Assembly (NCBI GenBank): GCA_030272585.1
Contig: BSYQ01000008.1
Location: 930,001-994,000 of the forward strand
Direction of reading: 5' to 3'
DNA length: 64,000 bases
DNA from: Bryopsis sp. KO-2023
Taxonomy: Eukaryota; Chlorophyta; Ulvophyceae; Bryopsidales; Bryopsidaceae
Shown here one piece after another: positions 32,108 through 44,779 of the stretch (position 1 is its first letter; every line of letters begins with the position of its first letter). Both the position numbers and the translations under genes were made by a program. The notes below the pieces were generated by a model, which saw nothing but the letters and a program-made list of their open reading frames with translations, ran no database searches and had not been told where the DNA came from.

Positions 32108-35098
32108 TCACTCGAAGGTCATTTTCTCAGCCTCTTCTCTAGCGGACTGGTACAGAACAGAGGACAGGTATCTTTCTCCAAAACTTGGGAAAACGCAGAC
32201 GATGAGTTTCCCGGCCATGTCTTCCCTCTTGGCGACCTGAATCGCAGCCAAAGCGGCGGCTCCGGAAGAGATTCCAACCAAAAGACCCTCCTCAGCAGCC
32301 AACCTCCTGGCCATCTCCACAGCATCATCACTCGAAATCTGGCACACAATGAACGAAACAAAGGAAAAGACAATGAGAAAGAGTTCCACAAAAGTGCCAA
32401 CAGCATCTGAAGAATTTAGGAAGCCCAGCAGAACGACAAACTCATTTCTGAATCGTTCAACACCACTCCACCCATTTGTACGATTATGACAGCCAGCAAC
32501 ACTCCGGCATATCTTACCTGCACAACCTCATCGTAGATATCAGTGTCCAAAACACCAGGAACGAAACCTGCTCCAATACCTTGGATCTTGTGAGGTCCAG
32601 GGCTACCACCCGACAAAATGTTTGACTCCGTTGGCTCCACAGCGACGACCTGTTACATCAAAGTGACCAGATGGTGCAGTGTTACGACACTGATCTTCCA
32701 GTGATAATAATAATAATGAACGATGGACAGCAGAAATCTCAAATTGGAAAATAACGCCATGAACTCTGCTTCATTCAATATACGGCAATCCTCCATCTTG
32801 CCAGGAGTGCATTCACTGATGGCGGAATGGAGGAGTTTCAACCATTCAAATTCGGTGCTTACCCTGATGTCAGACTTTTGCTCCTTGAGGTATTTCCCAG
32901 CCCCAGTGATGGTTCCCCCAGTTCCAATGCCAGAAACAAAGGCATCGATTTTCCCCTCTGATCCAGTCCAAATTTCAGGCCCAGTGGTTTCGTAATGAAT
33001 CTTTGGATTATTGGGGTTCTCGAATTGCTGAAGGATGAAGGAGTCCGGTGTGTTGGCTGCGATTTCCTCAGCCTTACTCACCGCTCCCTGTTCAAGCATC
33101 AAACTCGGGGTCAAATAACATCACCACGGATACCAGACACTAGACAGTCATATATATATAGGGAGAGATACTTATATAGAAAAACAATATGTAAAGATAT
33201 TCTGTTCATTTCACTTTTTTTTTAACTTTCCATTATTTGTCCAAGATGATGCAACTGGCCGAATAAGACCTTCTGGAACCCTAGGGAATCAATAACTGGG
33301 CAGAAAGTGTTGTCGAAATTTGAATTCGAATGTCAGAGTACGTATCCTTGACATCCTCCATTTGTCGGGGCACTCCATCAAATTAACAACAAAAAATGCT
33401 TGCCTTCATTCCCTTGGCTGGGTCGGTGAGAACGAGTTCGGCCCCGAAGGCTCGCAGCAAAATCCTCCTTTCCAAAGACATGGAGGCGGGCATGGTCAAC
33501 ACCAGCTTGTAGCCCTTGGCAGCCGCCACAAAGGCAAGACCGATGCCAGTATTACCACTGGTGGGCTCCACCAAAGTGGTCTGAAAGCAGCACAGGACTC
33601 CTCTTAGAAAGAGTAAATGCAGCGATATACCTCAGTGCACCAAAAGACCTGGGCGGTAGTCCCTTGGAAAATTATTCTAGGAATTTCCAAAATCAATATT
33701 CGAAGATCGGATTTCAAAACTCCCAACAAAAGCGGGCAATAATTATATCCATCTCGATTGTGGTGGCAAAAAAGCTTTGGCTAAAAGTCTACATTTGCTC
33801 CTCCTTTTTCAATTTTTGTATGTTCAGTACAGAATTCCAACCAAGCTGGGCCAGGTCCGATTTTCCTGACAGAGGGAAAAAAGAAAATACCTTGCCGGGG
33901 ATGATTTTGCCCTCTTCCTCTGCTGCGCTGATCATGCTGAAGCCGATCCTGAAGTAACCCACACCATGGATCGCTCATATCAGCTTTCTGCACCCCAATT
34001 TCTTTTATTTCTTAGGAAAATACACACCCCATCAACACAACAACTTGGTCCCCTTTATTTTTAGTCAAATATTTTATTTTTGTATTTTTTGGGGGGGGGA
34101 AGGAGAAGGGGAATAATCATACTAAGATTGGAACAGACCAACGATGCGAAGAGGGACCAACAGTAAGGCCTCTGATTCTGGGCAGATTTCAACATGGAGC
34201 TGCAGGTGGTATGACTGTCCTCGACGGGATATAGATGCATACGATGTATGGGTTGGTGCTTGTATGCATGCAACCACACCTGTCTTTAACACTGCAGCAT
34301 GGCTCCATGATTTCCAGCTTGGCAGCCACTTTCCCCACACATCCATCGGTGACCTTGTTGAGGTACACCATCGGTGTGTTTCCTGTTGGGATGTGGTACA
34401 TCTAAGCATTAGATTTTTCTTCATGAATGGTGATGACCGTTGACTGTGATTCTCAGTTGCAGGGTTCAAACTCGATGTCAGAAGAAACCAAAAAGGGAGG
34501 TGTTTTGAGCGAAAAGATTCTACCCTTTTCCAGAGCTGAGTATTTTTCTTAGGCTTGTCCCAGAAAAAGAAAAAAAAGTTTCACATGGGTTGATTTTGCA
34601 TCTAGAGAAGCATGGCTCCAAGGAAGAAGTTTTGTGCCAATTTAGAGTTTTGATTTGGTTTGGGTTTTCTTCCATGATCCTTTTTTTTTTTTGATTTTGA
34701 TCAAGGCAGACCAAACACCAAAAGATTAAACCTATCCAGAATAGTGGCTCACCAATCAGCGCGGTGACGTCCTTCGCGATGTTCATCTCCACACCAGCAG
34801 CGACGGCCTTGCAAGGCACACCTTTCCTTTCGCCGACGTTTGGCAACTTCTGCGCAACAGAATTCAACACTAGATCACGATCTTGCCGAGGATTCGTGAT
34901 CTTATTCACAATCGTCGCAAGAAAAGTGCGACGCAAACGCTACGAAAGACAAAAAAAAGGAAAGTCGTTCGGGTGGGCGGTTCGCACAGGAAGAGATCTC
35001 GGCTTGGATGCAACTCTAGACGCGGTAGTTGGAGCAGGGATCAAGGATGCGACGCCGGCGGGGCAGGCAGTTCGACCCAACGAAGCTGTTTTCGCCAT
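32108..35098 (-). CDS. OASTL: O-acetylserine (thiol)lyase / cysteine synthase, plastid-type
   Basis: The enzyme makes cysteine from O-acetylserine and sulfide using pyridoxal phosphate. Eight exons fit, in coding order: 35098-34988, 34849-34753, 34382-34280, 33948-33891, 33580-33404, 33087-32863, 32649-32518 and 32338-32108. Together they encode 377 residues with every phase consistent. The PLP lysine is Lys102 in [14 protein letters not shown] (residues 130-135) binds the substrate and GIGTGG holds the PLP phosphate. The [35 protein letters not shown] and [11 protein letters not shown] blocks are close to land-plant enzymes. The first 37 residues are rich in A, S, T, P and R with no acid, like a plastid transit peptide. 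The exon 1 donor is the least certain. The intron after GMK has a GC donor (GCAAGC). It is monomeric PLP fold type II, not a threonine dehydratase. Confidence 0.93.
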
Positions 35099-38000
35099 TT
35101 TCGTTCGGGTGTTGCTGGCCGGTCGATTACCTGAGATCAAGAAAAAGAAGAGAACGCTTGGGGCTGGCAGAGAGTGAGATTCAATTTTGTTTGTCTCTTT
35201 GAAAACAGCATTTTGTTTTTAATTGACCAATCTGTGGATTCCCAATAGATACATAAGAAATTTTCTTTTTTGTCTGAGTCTGTTCCCCAACACCGTTTCC
35301 GAAGCGGACCTGACGAACGCCGGCGTTGTTCTGTGCACCTCGCGTCGTGGCTTATGGGGAAGCAGCTCTGGGATGGCTCGGTCGATCATTCACAAGAAGA
35401 TGTCTTGCAGCGAAATCGTGGTATCCCGCAACGTGGAGAGCTGAGCACCGGTTACCACCCCACTGGGTACGACGGCGACTACAGGAGATCACGCGAGCTA
35501 GTAAGCTTATTCCCAGCTACGGTTATTGAAGTCGAATGCAATTTCCTCCGTTAAGTACTTTTTTCAAGGAGTATCACAGTGATGTAATCTGTGGGACTTG
35601 TGCTGTAGGTCCTCCAACATTAAACTCACCCCTCTTCATTCCTGTTTTTCTCAGACAGAGGTTTCCTCACCATCTCAAGAAATACCACCCAGTAAATTAT
35701 GCGAATATACCTGGCAATCATGCTCACTTTGCTTCATCCTCTTTCAAGTGTGTTTTTCCAGTAACATACCTGGCATGCGCCTATGGCAGACTATGCTTTG
35801 ATTCCGGTTGCATATGAAGTATTGTACTTTTCATCATCAAGCAAGTCTGTTGCTACAATAGTTCCTTTTTTTTTCTGTCTTTCTTTCTATCCACCAAAAA
35901 AAAAAAATGAAATGAAAAATTGAGACTCTCCGTTGGTAGAGGTATAGCGCTGCATGGATGTGAAACGATAAGAATTCTGTCCTTCGACTCCACTGGAGTC
36001 AAAAAAACTGAAAGATAGAAGGAAGTAGTGCTTATGAATATCAGTGGTGGAATCTGGACAGCATTTTTTCCATCACTTCACCCCAATCTGGTTTTCTTGA
36101 CAGCAAAAAAAAAAAAAACGATTGGGCCCCGAGCTTCTTGTTTTGCTTCTTTTCAAAAGTATGGTTTGCAGGATCAAGTGCATTCAAATTCTATTGACTA
36201 AATCATGCAAGTTGCCATCAACTCATCGACGCATTTTTATAGTTCAACAACCATCAAGTCTTTGGAGCTAAAGGAGAAGTTTTTTTCGCACATTTCCAGT
36301 GTTCTTCGAATCAAGATATTGAGCGCCCTCTGTTAGAAACGGCCCCTCCGGTTAACCCCTTATCTTTTCGTCCGGCAGATTTAGTAACGGAGTGTTCCAC
36401 TTTAAACTCGAAACGGGATCTTTAAAATGAGTGGTTTCAGGGCATCGGCTTCCTCGTCCCTCTTGCGAGCAAAGTTGATGAAGGTTGTCTGGTTAAAAGT
36501 TTTTCAACGATATTTAAAATCTTCAACACCTTAAAAAGCGTTTGGGTGAATGAACGGCTGCGTTTTCCTTCAAATATACCATGCTTTTCAATTCATCTGT
36601 TTTTTTTGCTTGGAAATTCTTTTGCACCAAGTAGATTGCTTTATTGCTTTATTGCATTTTCAATTCGAATTGCCTCAAGGTTTCAAGACGCTTCCGATAG
36701 CGAGCTGTGAATAAGGTGCGTGTGGGCAAAGGCTGGGGACCTCCCCGCTCAGGAATCCCAAACAAGACTAACTGGTCGAAAAAAAGAAAACATTTGCAAA
36801 GATGAAAAAATTGATCTGGAAGTTGATTTGTTTGAGTTAAACCCCATCAATCGAGAGAAAATCATCCAAACTATACAAAGTTGCTTCGTTATTCAAATCA
36901 ATCCAGGGAGTTGTGTAATCGCCAACAACTTCTTGATGGCCTTCTCTTTTTCATTAGATCACGGTTTTGGAAAAGTGAAGATATTTCTTTGTGCTCGATG
37001 AATGGTTTGGTATCAATGAGACAATGTTGCACTGAAAATTTGAGGTGGTTTTCTGGAGAAAGTGGTCAAAGGACACAGAGAAGAGTACATGTACAAAGTT
37101 GGAAGTTTTGGAAGCACCTTGTTTTTTGTTATTTTGAGAAAGAAACGGGGTGTTCTCTGATGTGAACAAGGATTTTATGTTGATGATTTGGCTGTAAATT
37201 GTCTGCTTGGTTTCGACCAACCCTGTGATTTCACCCTCTTTTTTTTCAGCAATCAAACATGTCACATCCCCAAAAAAAGTGCTCCTCAAACCAAGTATTT
37301 ATGGTAATGAGGCAGGGGCAGAGAAAACAAAGTATGACTGTGAGTAGTGTTGCATTATAGCCTCTTGTCTTGCTTGAACGCCATGATGATTCTGGGTAGT
37401 CAGCCGTGAACTTAATGGAGGGTTGAAACTGCCTTTACCCACCCCCTTTGTGCGTGAATCCGCAGCAGCAAGATATGTGTGTTTCACACTGGAAGAAGAG
37501 CTTTTGATAACTTGAAAGGGGGAGTTGATTCTGGATGTTTTCTGGGCGATATGCGTTGGGTGCTGGTGCAGTCATCGTCCTCTTGTGTTTTCTGCTTTTT
37601 GCCCGACTTCACTCACCATCTATCCGGAACAATACAAGTATAATTCACAGCACGGAATCTTGTGCACTCTGATTGCGCCTTCCCAGAAATCATATTTTCA
37701 TAAACAGGGTACACTCCCTGATTGAAACCTTGGCCCTGGCTGCATTCAATTTTCCATATGTCGGCACCCAGGTTTGCTGCCCTTGAATTCTGTACTACCT
37801 TGGAGCCCATTTCTCTCCACTGTTTCAGGGAAACAACTCATCTCCACCGATACCACTGGAATGGCAGGTTATCGAAGAGCCCATTAAATTGGCAACTGTC
37901 ATTAAATCAAAGAACCTTGCACTATTCTAAGCCAGAGATCTCCCATTGTCTGTTATTGACATGCCAATCACGGAGAATGGTAAAAGCGGCCCCAACTTAT

Positions 38001-38247
38001 GCAAACTTCATCATTGCCATGCAGCTGAGCTCAATTCTAACCATGGCTATGATCATGAAAACCAGCAGCTTTTGAACACAAAGGCAGACAAAGAGAGGGG
38101 AACTCCATTTGCTTTCCCCGAAACGCTGACTGAGAACAGGGACGACTATAAAACCCCTTGAGTGATATTCTTGCATCAGGCGAAAATGTGGCACTCCTGC
38201 TCCTGCTGAAATGCAACCAAGAATTGCACAATCAAACCCATCAGCAA
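35099..38247. other. Region upstream of OASTL with one possible exon
   Basis: A possible + strand first exon is 35354-35500: ATG, then GKQLWDGSVDHSQEDVLQ and more hydrophilic sequence, ending at a donor (gcta|gtaagc). It is divergent from OASTL and GC-rich like a first exon, but no downstream exon was found. Other open frames (36720-37001 +, 37722-38075 +, 37997-38344 -) show no family resemblance or conserved splice context. I see nothing else to support in this 3.1 kb. Confidence 0.35.
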
Positions 38248-39723
38248 TCATCTCAGGCTTCCAAGATTCTCCAGAACACCAGCCCACGATATGCTTTCCT
38301 TCCATGGCACCCTGCTCGATTCCAACATCCCTGACTGCATGCACCTCTCTACCTCCCTCACTTGATAATGCAGCCCATGGCCGGTTTTAGCGACCGAATC
38401 TCTCTTTCCGTCGATATGAAATGAGTCAGGGCCCCCAAAAGGAGCTTCAATAACACATACTCCCTGGCTTCCCCTGATGACTGCAGTTTGACTTGTATTT
38501 TCCACAATCGAGGTCCGAAACGACAGCATTAGGTTCTCTACCTGGGAAGAGAATAAAGAAACATGTGACAAAGATGGCAATGCAGCTCCGTTTTATCAAC
38601 AAAGTGACTCACAGCTGCTGACCAACATCCTAATCTTTCCGATCTCCGGCATTTTCAGCCTCTTCACCCCCTCCCCCCCACACCCCACCCACAACTAAAA
38701 ATAACAACCATAGTTAAAGAAAGAAAGAAAATCAATGATCGACACCTAACCGGAATTCATGACACAAAAGGAAATGTGCAAGTAAGACCAGGCAGCAACA
38801 TGCTGCTACAATAAAAAAAGCCATACAAAACACACAAATCTAATTTAATATGCTCACTTCAGATGAGTAACACAACAAGGCTCGAAATGAATCGTCCACT
38901 CCATTGGCCTGATTCTTGCTTTCGGTGTGCAGGATTTTTGGAGCCAGGGCTTTTTTATCTTCGGGCAGGAACAATGTTGGGAGGTGGAGTGCGTAGGAAG
39001 CCACATCAAACAACGATCCCCCCCCTAGGGCTGGGTCAGTCAATCTGGGGGGTCCGTTTGCTCCATCGAATCCAAAATCAGTGTCGATGCTCATGAGAGT
39101 GCCGATTTCCCCTGACTGGATGCATGCACATACAGCCTCCATGGCTGGAAGGAACCTCGTCCACAGAGCTTCCATGGCAAAGAGTCCATTCTCTCTTGCA
39201 ACCTGTTCAATCCATGATATTTCAGGAGCAACATCTGCAACCTGATCTGCACGTGATGCTGACGCTTATAAAACGCGTGTGACGTCTTTGGTCGTGAAAC
39301 GAAGCGGGTCGGTGGTGGACACGCTGAGACTAAACGGATCTCGAATTCCTAGGCGAGTGCAGCTTTTCCCACCCGAAAGACTCTTTCAGCGTCGGATTTG
39401 GAGAGAGCTAGGGGCTTTTCGACCAAAACAGAAACACCGCCACTGAGACATCTCAACGCCTGCTCGACATGCGCTGTGTGCGGCGACGCTATGTAGCAAA
39501 CGTCGACGCCCGACGCCAGAAACTGGTCGAAGTCCACGAAACACTTGTCCGATGGAACGCCACAGTCGCAACCGAAAACCTCTGCTCTCGCGCGGCTTCT
39601 CGACAAGACTGCAGCGATAATAGATCTGCCAGTTCCGTGTCTCCTTAGATCTCGAACGAAAGCGGTGGCGATCTGCCCTGTTCCGACGATCCCCCACCTC
39701 AGTTGAAACTCGCCATCTCCCAT
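38248..39723 (-). CDS. Gfo/Idh/MocA-family NAD(P)-dependent oxidoreductase (dihydrodiol dehydrogenase-like)
   Basis: Three exons, 39723-39373, 39202-38858 and 38541-38248, join in phase 0 to give about 329 residues, the usual length. The N-terminal Rossmann fold shows RWGIVGTGQIATAFVRDL (residues 9-26). The hallmark EKPLAL (102-107) contains the catalytic lysine region. Exon 2 begins VARENGLFAMEALWTRFLPA and carries GGGSLFDVASYALHLP, both typical of trans-1,2-dihydrobenzene-1,2-diol dehydrogenase and related sugar oxidoreductases. Exon 3 has ENTSQTAVIRGSQG and a closing LENLGSLR. The exact substrate cannot be told from sequence. No transit peptide is evident, so it is probably cytosolic. It is divergent from IMPL1, with 177 bp between start codons. 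Confidence 0.88.
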
Positions 39724-39900
39724 GTGGCTGGATCAAAACTACCACAAACTTGCTTTCTCTAACTGAACCAGCAAGAGTGAGTATGTTCTACTCTTGAACG
39801 CTCTGTACAGATCTCGTCGGCGGGAGAAACTGGGAGGTTGGACAAGTTGACAGAAGTTTACGAACTTGAACGGGAATCTGTCGTGAAACTAGCCGATTAG
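39724..39900. promoter_or_regulatory. Short divergent intergenic region (probable bidirectional promoter)
   Basis: Only 177 bp separate the ATG of the oxidoreductase (- strand) from the ATG of IMPL1 (+ strand). Both promoters and 5' leaders must lie here or overlap the coding exons. I recognise no TATA box or named motif. Confidence 0.5.
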
Positions 39901-42562
39901 ATGAGCAACCAAATGCGATTTATTCCGGGCAGTTCCCTTCGACATTCTGCTGGCGTTGCGACGACTTTCCGCGATAAAATCTTCAAGATGGTATCTGGGC
40001 TGCGCTTCAGTCGCTCAGGATGCGCGGGTTTACAGGGAAGTTTGGTCAGAAATGGCCTCCTATCTCGCGCAAAAGCTCCACAGCGCGCTCGCAAAAACCT
40101 TCCAATGTGCGTCACAGCGACCGCCGAGAAAGTTCCCGTCGATCAGCTACTGAGCGCCGCCAAGGAGGCGGCCGAGGCTGGAGCTACGGTACCGAGCACC
40201 CCTTCAACCCCCCCCCCCCCAATCGAATGTCTATATTAAGTGGTTGGAGGATCATGCATGGAGTCCAGATGGCATTCATACATTCACATCGATAAATCAC
40301 CTCTTTCTATTCTAATTCCCCTGGACAACCCCCCCCCCTTCCCCAATCTCCCCAAATTTGTTCCAGATGAAATTTTGAGAAGGGCTTGGGCTTGATCGGC
40401 AAATTTTTGAGATTTTGATTGCATTGGCTGTGATAGGTGGTCATGGATGGCGTGGATAAACCTCGTCAAGTTTCGTACAAGGGTTTGACCGACCTGGTGA
40501 CCAACACAGATCAAGCCAGTGAGGATGCGGTGTTGGGCTCCCTCAGATCGGCTTTCCCAGATCATGCACTTCTTGGGGAGGAAGGGGGAGTCAGCGGTAA
40601 GCTTCGAAAAGACATTCAGCATTGTGACTTTTTTTTCTATTGTTTTTTTTATAGCATCCCATAGCTCGCATTGGCAGATTGGACAGACTACACTCGTCTT
40701 TTAGCATTGGATTGGGGGGGGGGGGGGCAAAAAGCTGGTGTGGGTGCATTAACCCAGAATTTCAGGTGGTGGCAGAAATGCTTCACTTTGCTGGGTGAAC
40801 CTCACGTGAAGGGGGTTTAACCCCTGAAGCAAACTCCATAGAAGTTGATATTTTTATTTTTTTTTGTCGTTCAACATGTTTTTACGACATATTGTTTGGG
40901 ATATTATCGATCCCTGAGTGTCATGCTTTTTTGCAGGGAACACATCTTCAGATTATTTGTGGTGCGTCGATCCTTTGGACGGCACGACTAATTTTGCACA
41001 TGGCTATCCATCTTTCGGCGTTTCGGTCGGAGTTCTGAGACATGCCATCCCAGTTGCTGCCTGTGTGGTGGAATTCACTGGAGGTCCAGGACTCTGGAGC
41101 ACCCGAACCTTCACAGCAAGTCGAAATCATGGAGCTTTCGCTGATGGCAAACGAATTACCGTCAGTAGAGTCAAGGAACTGGAGCGCTCCTTAATGGTAG
41201 GAATTCTCTTTGCAGCGTTTTTTTTCTGGAGGAGGTGCAAATACACCCTTCATCGTAGTTAGTGTAGCCACACTACACTTTTTCTGCTCTCTCCTTTTTT
41301 TTTTTTTTTTTTTGAACTGCAGAAATTTCAGAAAACAGAAAGTAGTGTGGGCCACACTATTCCTGAAACCTACACTTCTTGTTGTTAACGTTTTGGTTTT
41401 CCATGGATTAGTGTGGCCTGCAGCATTACTGGGGTAACGCTGTTAAAAAACCCACACTAAATACGATTGAGAGTGTTGTTGACTTTCTTATCGTGCTATC
41501 ATGCTGTATATAGGCCACAGGATTTGGGTATGATCATGATGAACCATGGGCAGCCACCATGGATCTTTTCAGACACTTCACCGATGTGACGCAAGGAGTC
41601 CGGCGGCTAGGAGCGGCTGCAGTAGATCTTTGCCATGTTGGATTAGGTAGGCTCTTTTCTGTAATCGAGTGTAAAAAATCTTGAATTTGAATTCGAATTC
41701 CTTTCTGTTTGTATTTTTGATTATTGGACAGAAACAAACACACTTGAGACAGTTCATCAGGCCAAGGGTATACATTCTCGCTACTTTTGCTGTTTTCATG
41801 GCATATTTTCCCTCCAGTGCTGAATGTCGAGTGATAAGCAAGAAATTACCTTCTGGAAATTTACAGTTTAAAAAAAAAACTGTTTGTTATTCTCGGTGGT
41901 GTTAGGGATTTCGGAGTGTTTTTTTGAGTATCGGTTGAAACCTTGGGACGTTGCTGCTGGAGTGCTGGTGGTGGAGGAGGCCGGGGGTTTAGTCACCACC
42001 ATGGATGGCTGTGCCTATTCTGTATTCGACCGCTCCGTTCTCGCTACAAACGGCTCAGTTCACGGTGCCATTCAGGTAAATTAAAAAAACAAAGAGCAAT
42101 CGAATCTTTTTAATATGCTGACCCTGCTGATTAACACTGTATGAAGGTTCTGTTTTTTCTGTTGAAAAGGTGCAGTTGCCCCCCTCTTTTCCTTATTTAC
42201 TTTTTGTAGAAGATTTTTTCTGGTAGTAAATATCAGCATTTGTGGTGTCTTATATTTCTGCTTCTGAAATATGCTGAGCAAACCGAAATGGAATCATGAA
42301 GATTGCTCCTCGGTTTTTATATTTGTTTCAATGAAAGGTCATATTTTTTCCAGTTTTTCTCGAATATAAAACCTGTCTTAGTAGGAATTTATCCGTAGCC
42401 TTGGTGTCATCTTGTTTTCGTTTTTCAATTTTATTTGTTTCAACTTTCTTGCAGGAAAAAACCGAGGCTGCAACAGCTGATCTAAGATCAAAATATGGTG
42501 TTGATTTTTCGCCTTGGTTTGTTCCTGAGGGATATGGTGTCAAGTCAGGAGCCCAGTTATGA
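39901..42562 (+). CDS. IMPL1: Plastid inositol monophosphatase-like protein IMPL1
   Basis: Family members hydrolyse inositol or related sugar monophosphates with Mg2+. Six exons, 39901-40188, 40437-40596, 40937-41196, 41514-41646, 41906-42075 and 42455-42562, join in phase to give 372 residues, close to the land-plant IMPL1 length. Metal-binding motifs are complete: LLGEEGG (Glu144-Glu145), WCVDPLDGTTNFAHGYP (Asp161, Asp164) and the C-terminal PWDVAAG (Asp295). GVRRLGAAAVDLCHVGLG and FDRSVLATNG also match IMPL1 rather than IMPL2 or SAL1-type phosphatases. The first 70 residues are Arg/Ser/Ala-rich and basic, consistent with a plastid transit peptide. A small inverted-repeat element lies in intron 3. 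It is head-to-head with the oxidoreductase and convergent with the protease gene. Confidence 0.94.
41259..41460. mobile_element. Possible MITE in IMPL1 intron 3
   Basis: This 202-bp stretch starts TTAGTGTAGCC and ends ...CCCACACTAA, which is inverted. The motif aGTGTgGcC or its complement occurs four times within it. No clear target duplication was found. It could instead be an intronic repeat with chance symmetry. Confidence 0.4.
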
Positions 42563-44621
42563 AACTTGGGCAATCGAATATTTTTTTGAGTTCATTTTTG
42601 GATGATTGTGAAATTTTGTTGCTGCTTTTCAAACGAAAGACTATTATGTAACGAGGAGAGTCAGTTCTTTTGCACTAGGAGGAGTTGTCTTTTCCCCCCC
42701 CCTAGTATAAGGTTTAAAATTTAGAATATCAAGGAATGACGCATCACAAAAAAAAACCCTCTTATTGTCTAGGTACTTTCAAATGACAGATATTCAGCAA
42801 GAGAAATATTAAAAATTAAAAGAAGAATCTTGAACCTTATGGAGCGCACGCCTTGGGAACTGAAAACATCGTAAATTTCGTAAATAAAAAAAGTGGCAAG
42901 GATTTCTCGTGCTTCATGCAATACAGTAACAAAAAAAACCCCTGCACGACCCATGTTTTTCTCTCCAGGAAGAAACAAAAGCATGCTTTTTTTGGTACTG
43001 GTTGAATTCAGCTTCTTGAAAATCGTTCGAAAACAATAGAAGAAAACCCCCCTTCCGTGCCTTCAGATTCGCATGTTGCAATACGACTGATTTTGATGGA
43101 TTTCTGGGTTTTTTCTAATTATGGTTTTCAGGAGACAAAAATAGGATAACTAGTTTTCTCATTTTAAAGACAGACCAGCAATGGTATTATGCAAGTTTAT
43201 AGCAATAGGATTTTGAGGGACGATGCTGTGATAACCATAATATAATATATGGGTTTCATGGATACTCCAAGTGGGCCCTGCACAAATTCCACCTTCAGTT
43301 GCAGGAACATTGGATCGAAGTTGCATTGATTTCACAGTGTTGATAATCTCCTGCAGGGGGAAGTGAAAAAATGTATCGTTTCTTCTTGGCCGAATGGACC
43401 CAAAAAAAAAAACGAAAAGACAATTTTCTGGCATTTATTTATATCGTAGGGAGGTCTCAGTCTCACTCCGTTGTCCCCAAAATATCTGACAGGATGAACA
43501 CATTTCCCTCCAAACAGAAATCAACAGCATTCATTCAACAGATAAACGATAGAGATTAACAACATCAATTCGACAGCAAAACGACTGTGTCAATTTTCCT
43601 CTGGAAGCTTTGCTTGACATGAAGCTAACAACAAATATTTTTTACATTGAGCAAATCTGCTCCGATTAATCAAATACAAGAAAGGACCCTTGAGGGGAAT
43701 GCCACTGCACACAAACTCCATTGTGATTGCTACAATCTAAAATTATTCGATCGCACTGCTTTGGTTTTAACCCTGTTCCCCTTTTTTGCTATTCATCAGC
43801 TAATCAATGAAAAACACCAGACCAAAAAAAACCAAAATGATGAGATTCATCCACCGGTGAAAGCTAAAAACACTTTTGTACATTTAGCAAACAAATGCCC
43901 CAGTAGCCCAGTTTTTCGGAAATATTCTAAATTTTTTGAAATATCTGCAGAAGTTGTAGGAACCTTAGCAGCTTTGCTGTGAGGTGTGTTTTTCGGAAAG
44001 AGCCCCCTAGCATTGCACGCACCCTAGTGGGAAGTATTGCCCGAAAAGAAAATTTATGCAGCAATCTATTAATGGAGAAAGAAAAACACACAAAAACAGC
44101 AAGCTAAGAGTTGGATCCACATCTTTAAAAATAAAATAAAGAAATCAATATTGTGCATTAAAGTACAGGCAATATTTAATGAAGCAAATAGTACCCGCAA
44201 AGTCGCAGCAAAAAACAAACATCTAATAAAATGAAGAAATTGTTGACAAAAAAATCTGGGAAGGATACAAGATGATTGCACATGAGGAATTCTTTTCAAC
44301 AGGAAATTAACAATGACTCACTTTCGTTTTTTTTCTCCTCTTCTTCCTGCAAAAGGAAAAAAATAAAATAAAAAAATAAACATCTGATCGCCACACGAGG
44401 GCTGTAACACATCAGAAAGAAACGAAAGAGGAATTGTAATGAAGCCATGGTTTTATTCAAGGGGCTACATTAGCAAGCCAAATCATTGAATGAACCCCAC
44501 TAATGAAAACAAAAACAGGTTAAAAAAAAGAAGCTCGATCACTGATCTGGGCGTTGGTGGTGGAAATACATATTCTCGATTTCCACAGATATACTCTGTT
44601 AATATATAGAACAGAGCATAT
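42563..44621. other. Convergent intergenic region between IMPL1 and the protease
   Basis: Mostly AT-rich. One possible terminal exon on the - strand is 43350-43159, preceded by cctgcag and reading EIINTVKSMQLRSNVPAT and on to a stop; it has no partner exons and no known family. Nothing else is supported. Confidence 0.35.
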
Positions 44622-44779
44622 CTATGTTCTTCGAATCCTAATTCTTTTTGCTACCTTCTTTTTGATCCTTTCGAGTTGGACCGCAATCCACCCCCTGACG
44701 TCGAGAACGTTGGCGTACACGCCGGGGTACTCCTCACCACACCCACGCCCCCAAGAAACCAACCCAGTCAATTGCTGCT

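Noticed and set aside
31644-32240. 198-codon + strand frame upstream of OASTL's last exon
   Set aside because: Its 3' part is antisense to a well-supported OASTL exon, and the rest lacks any family feature.
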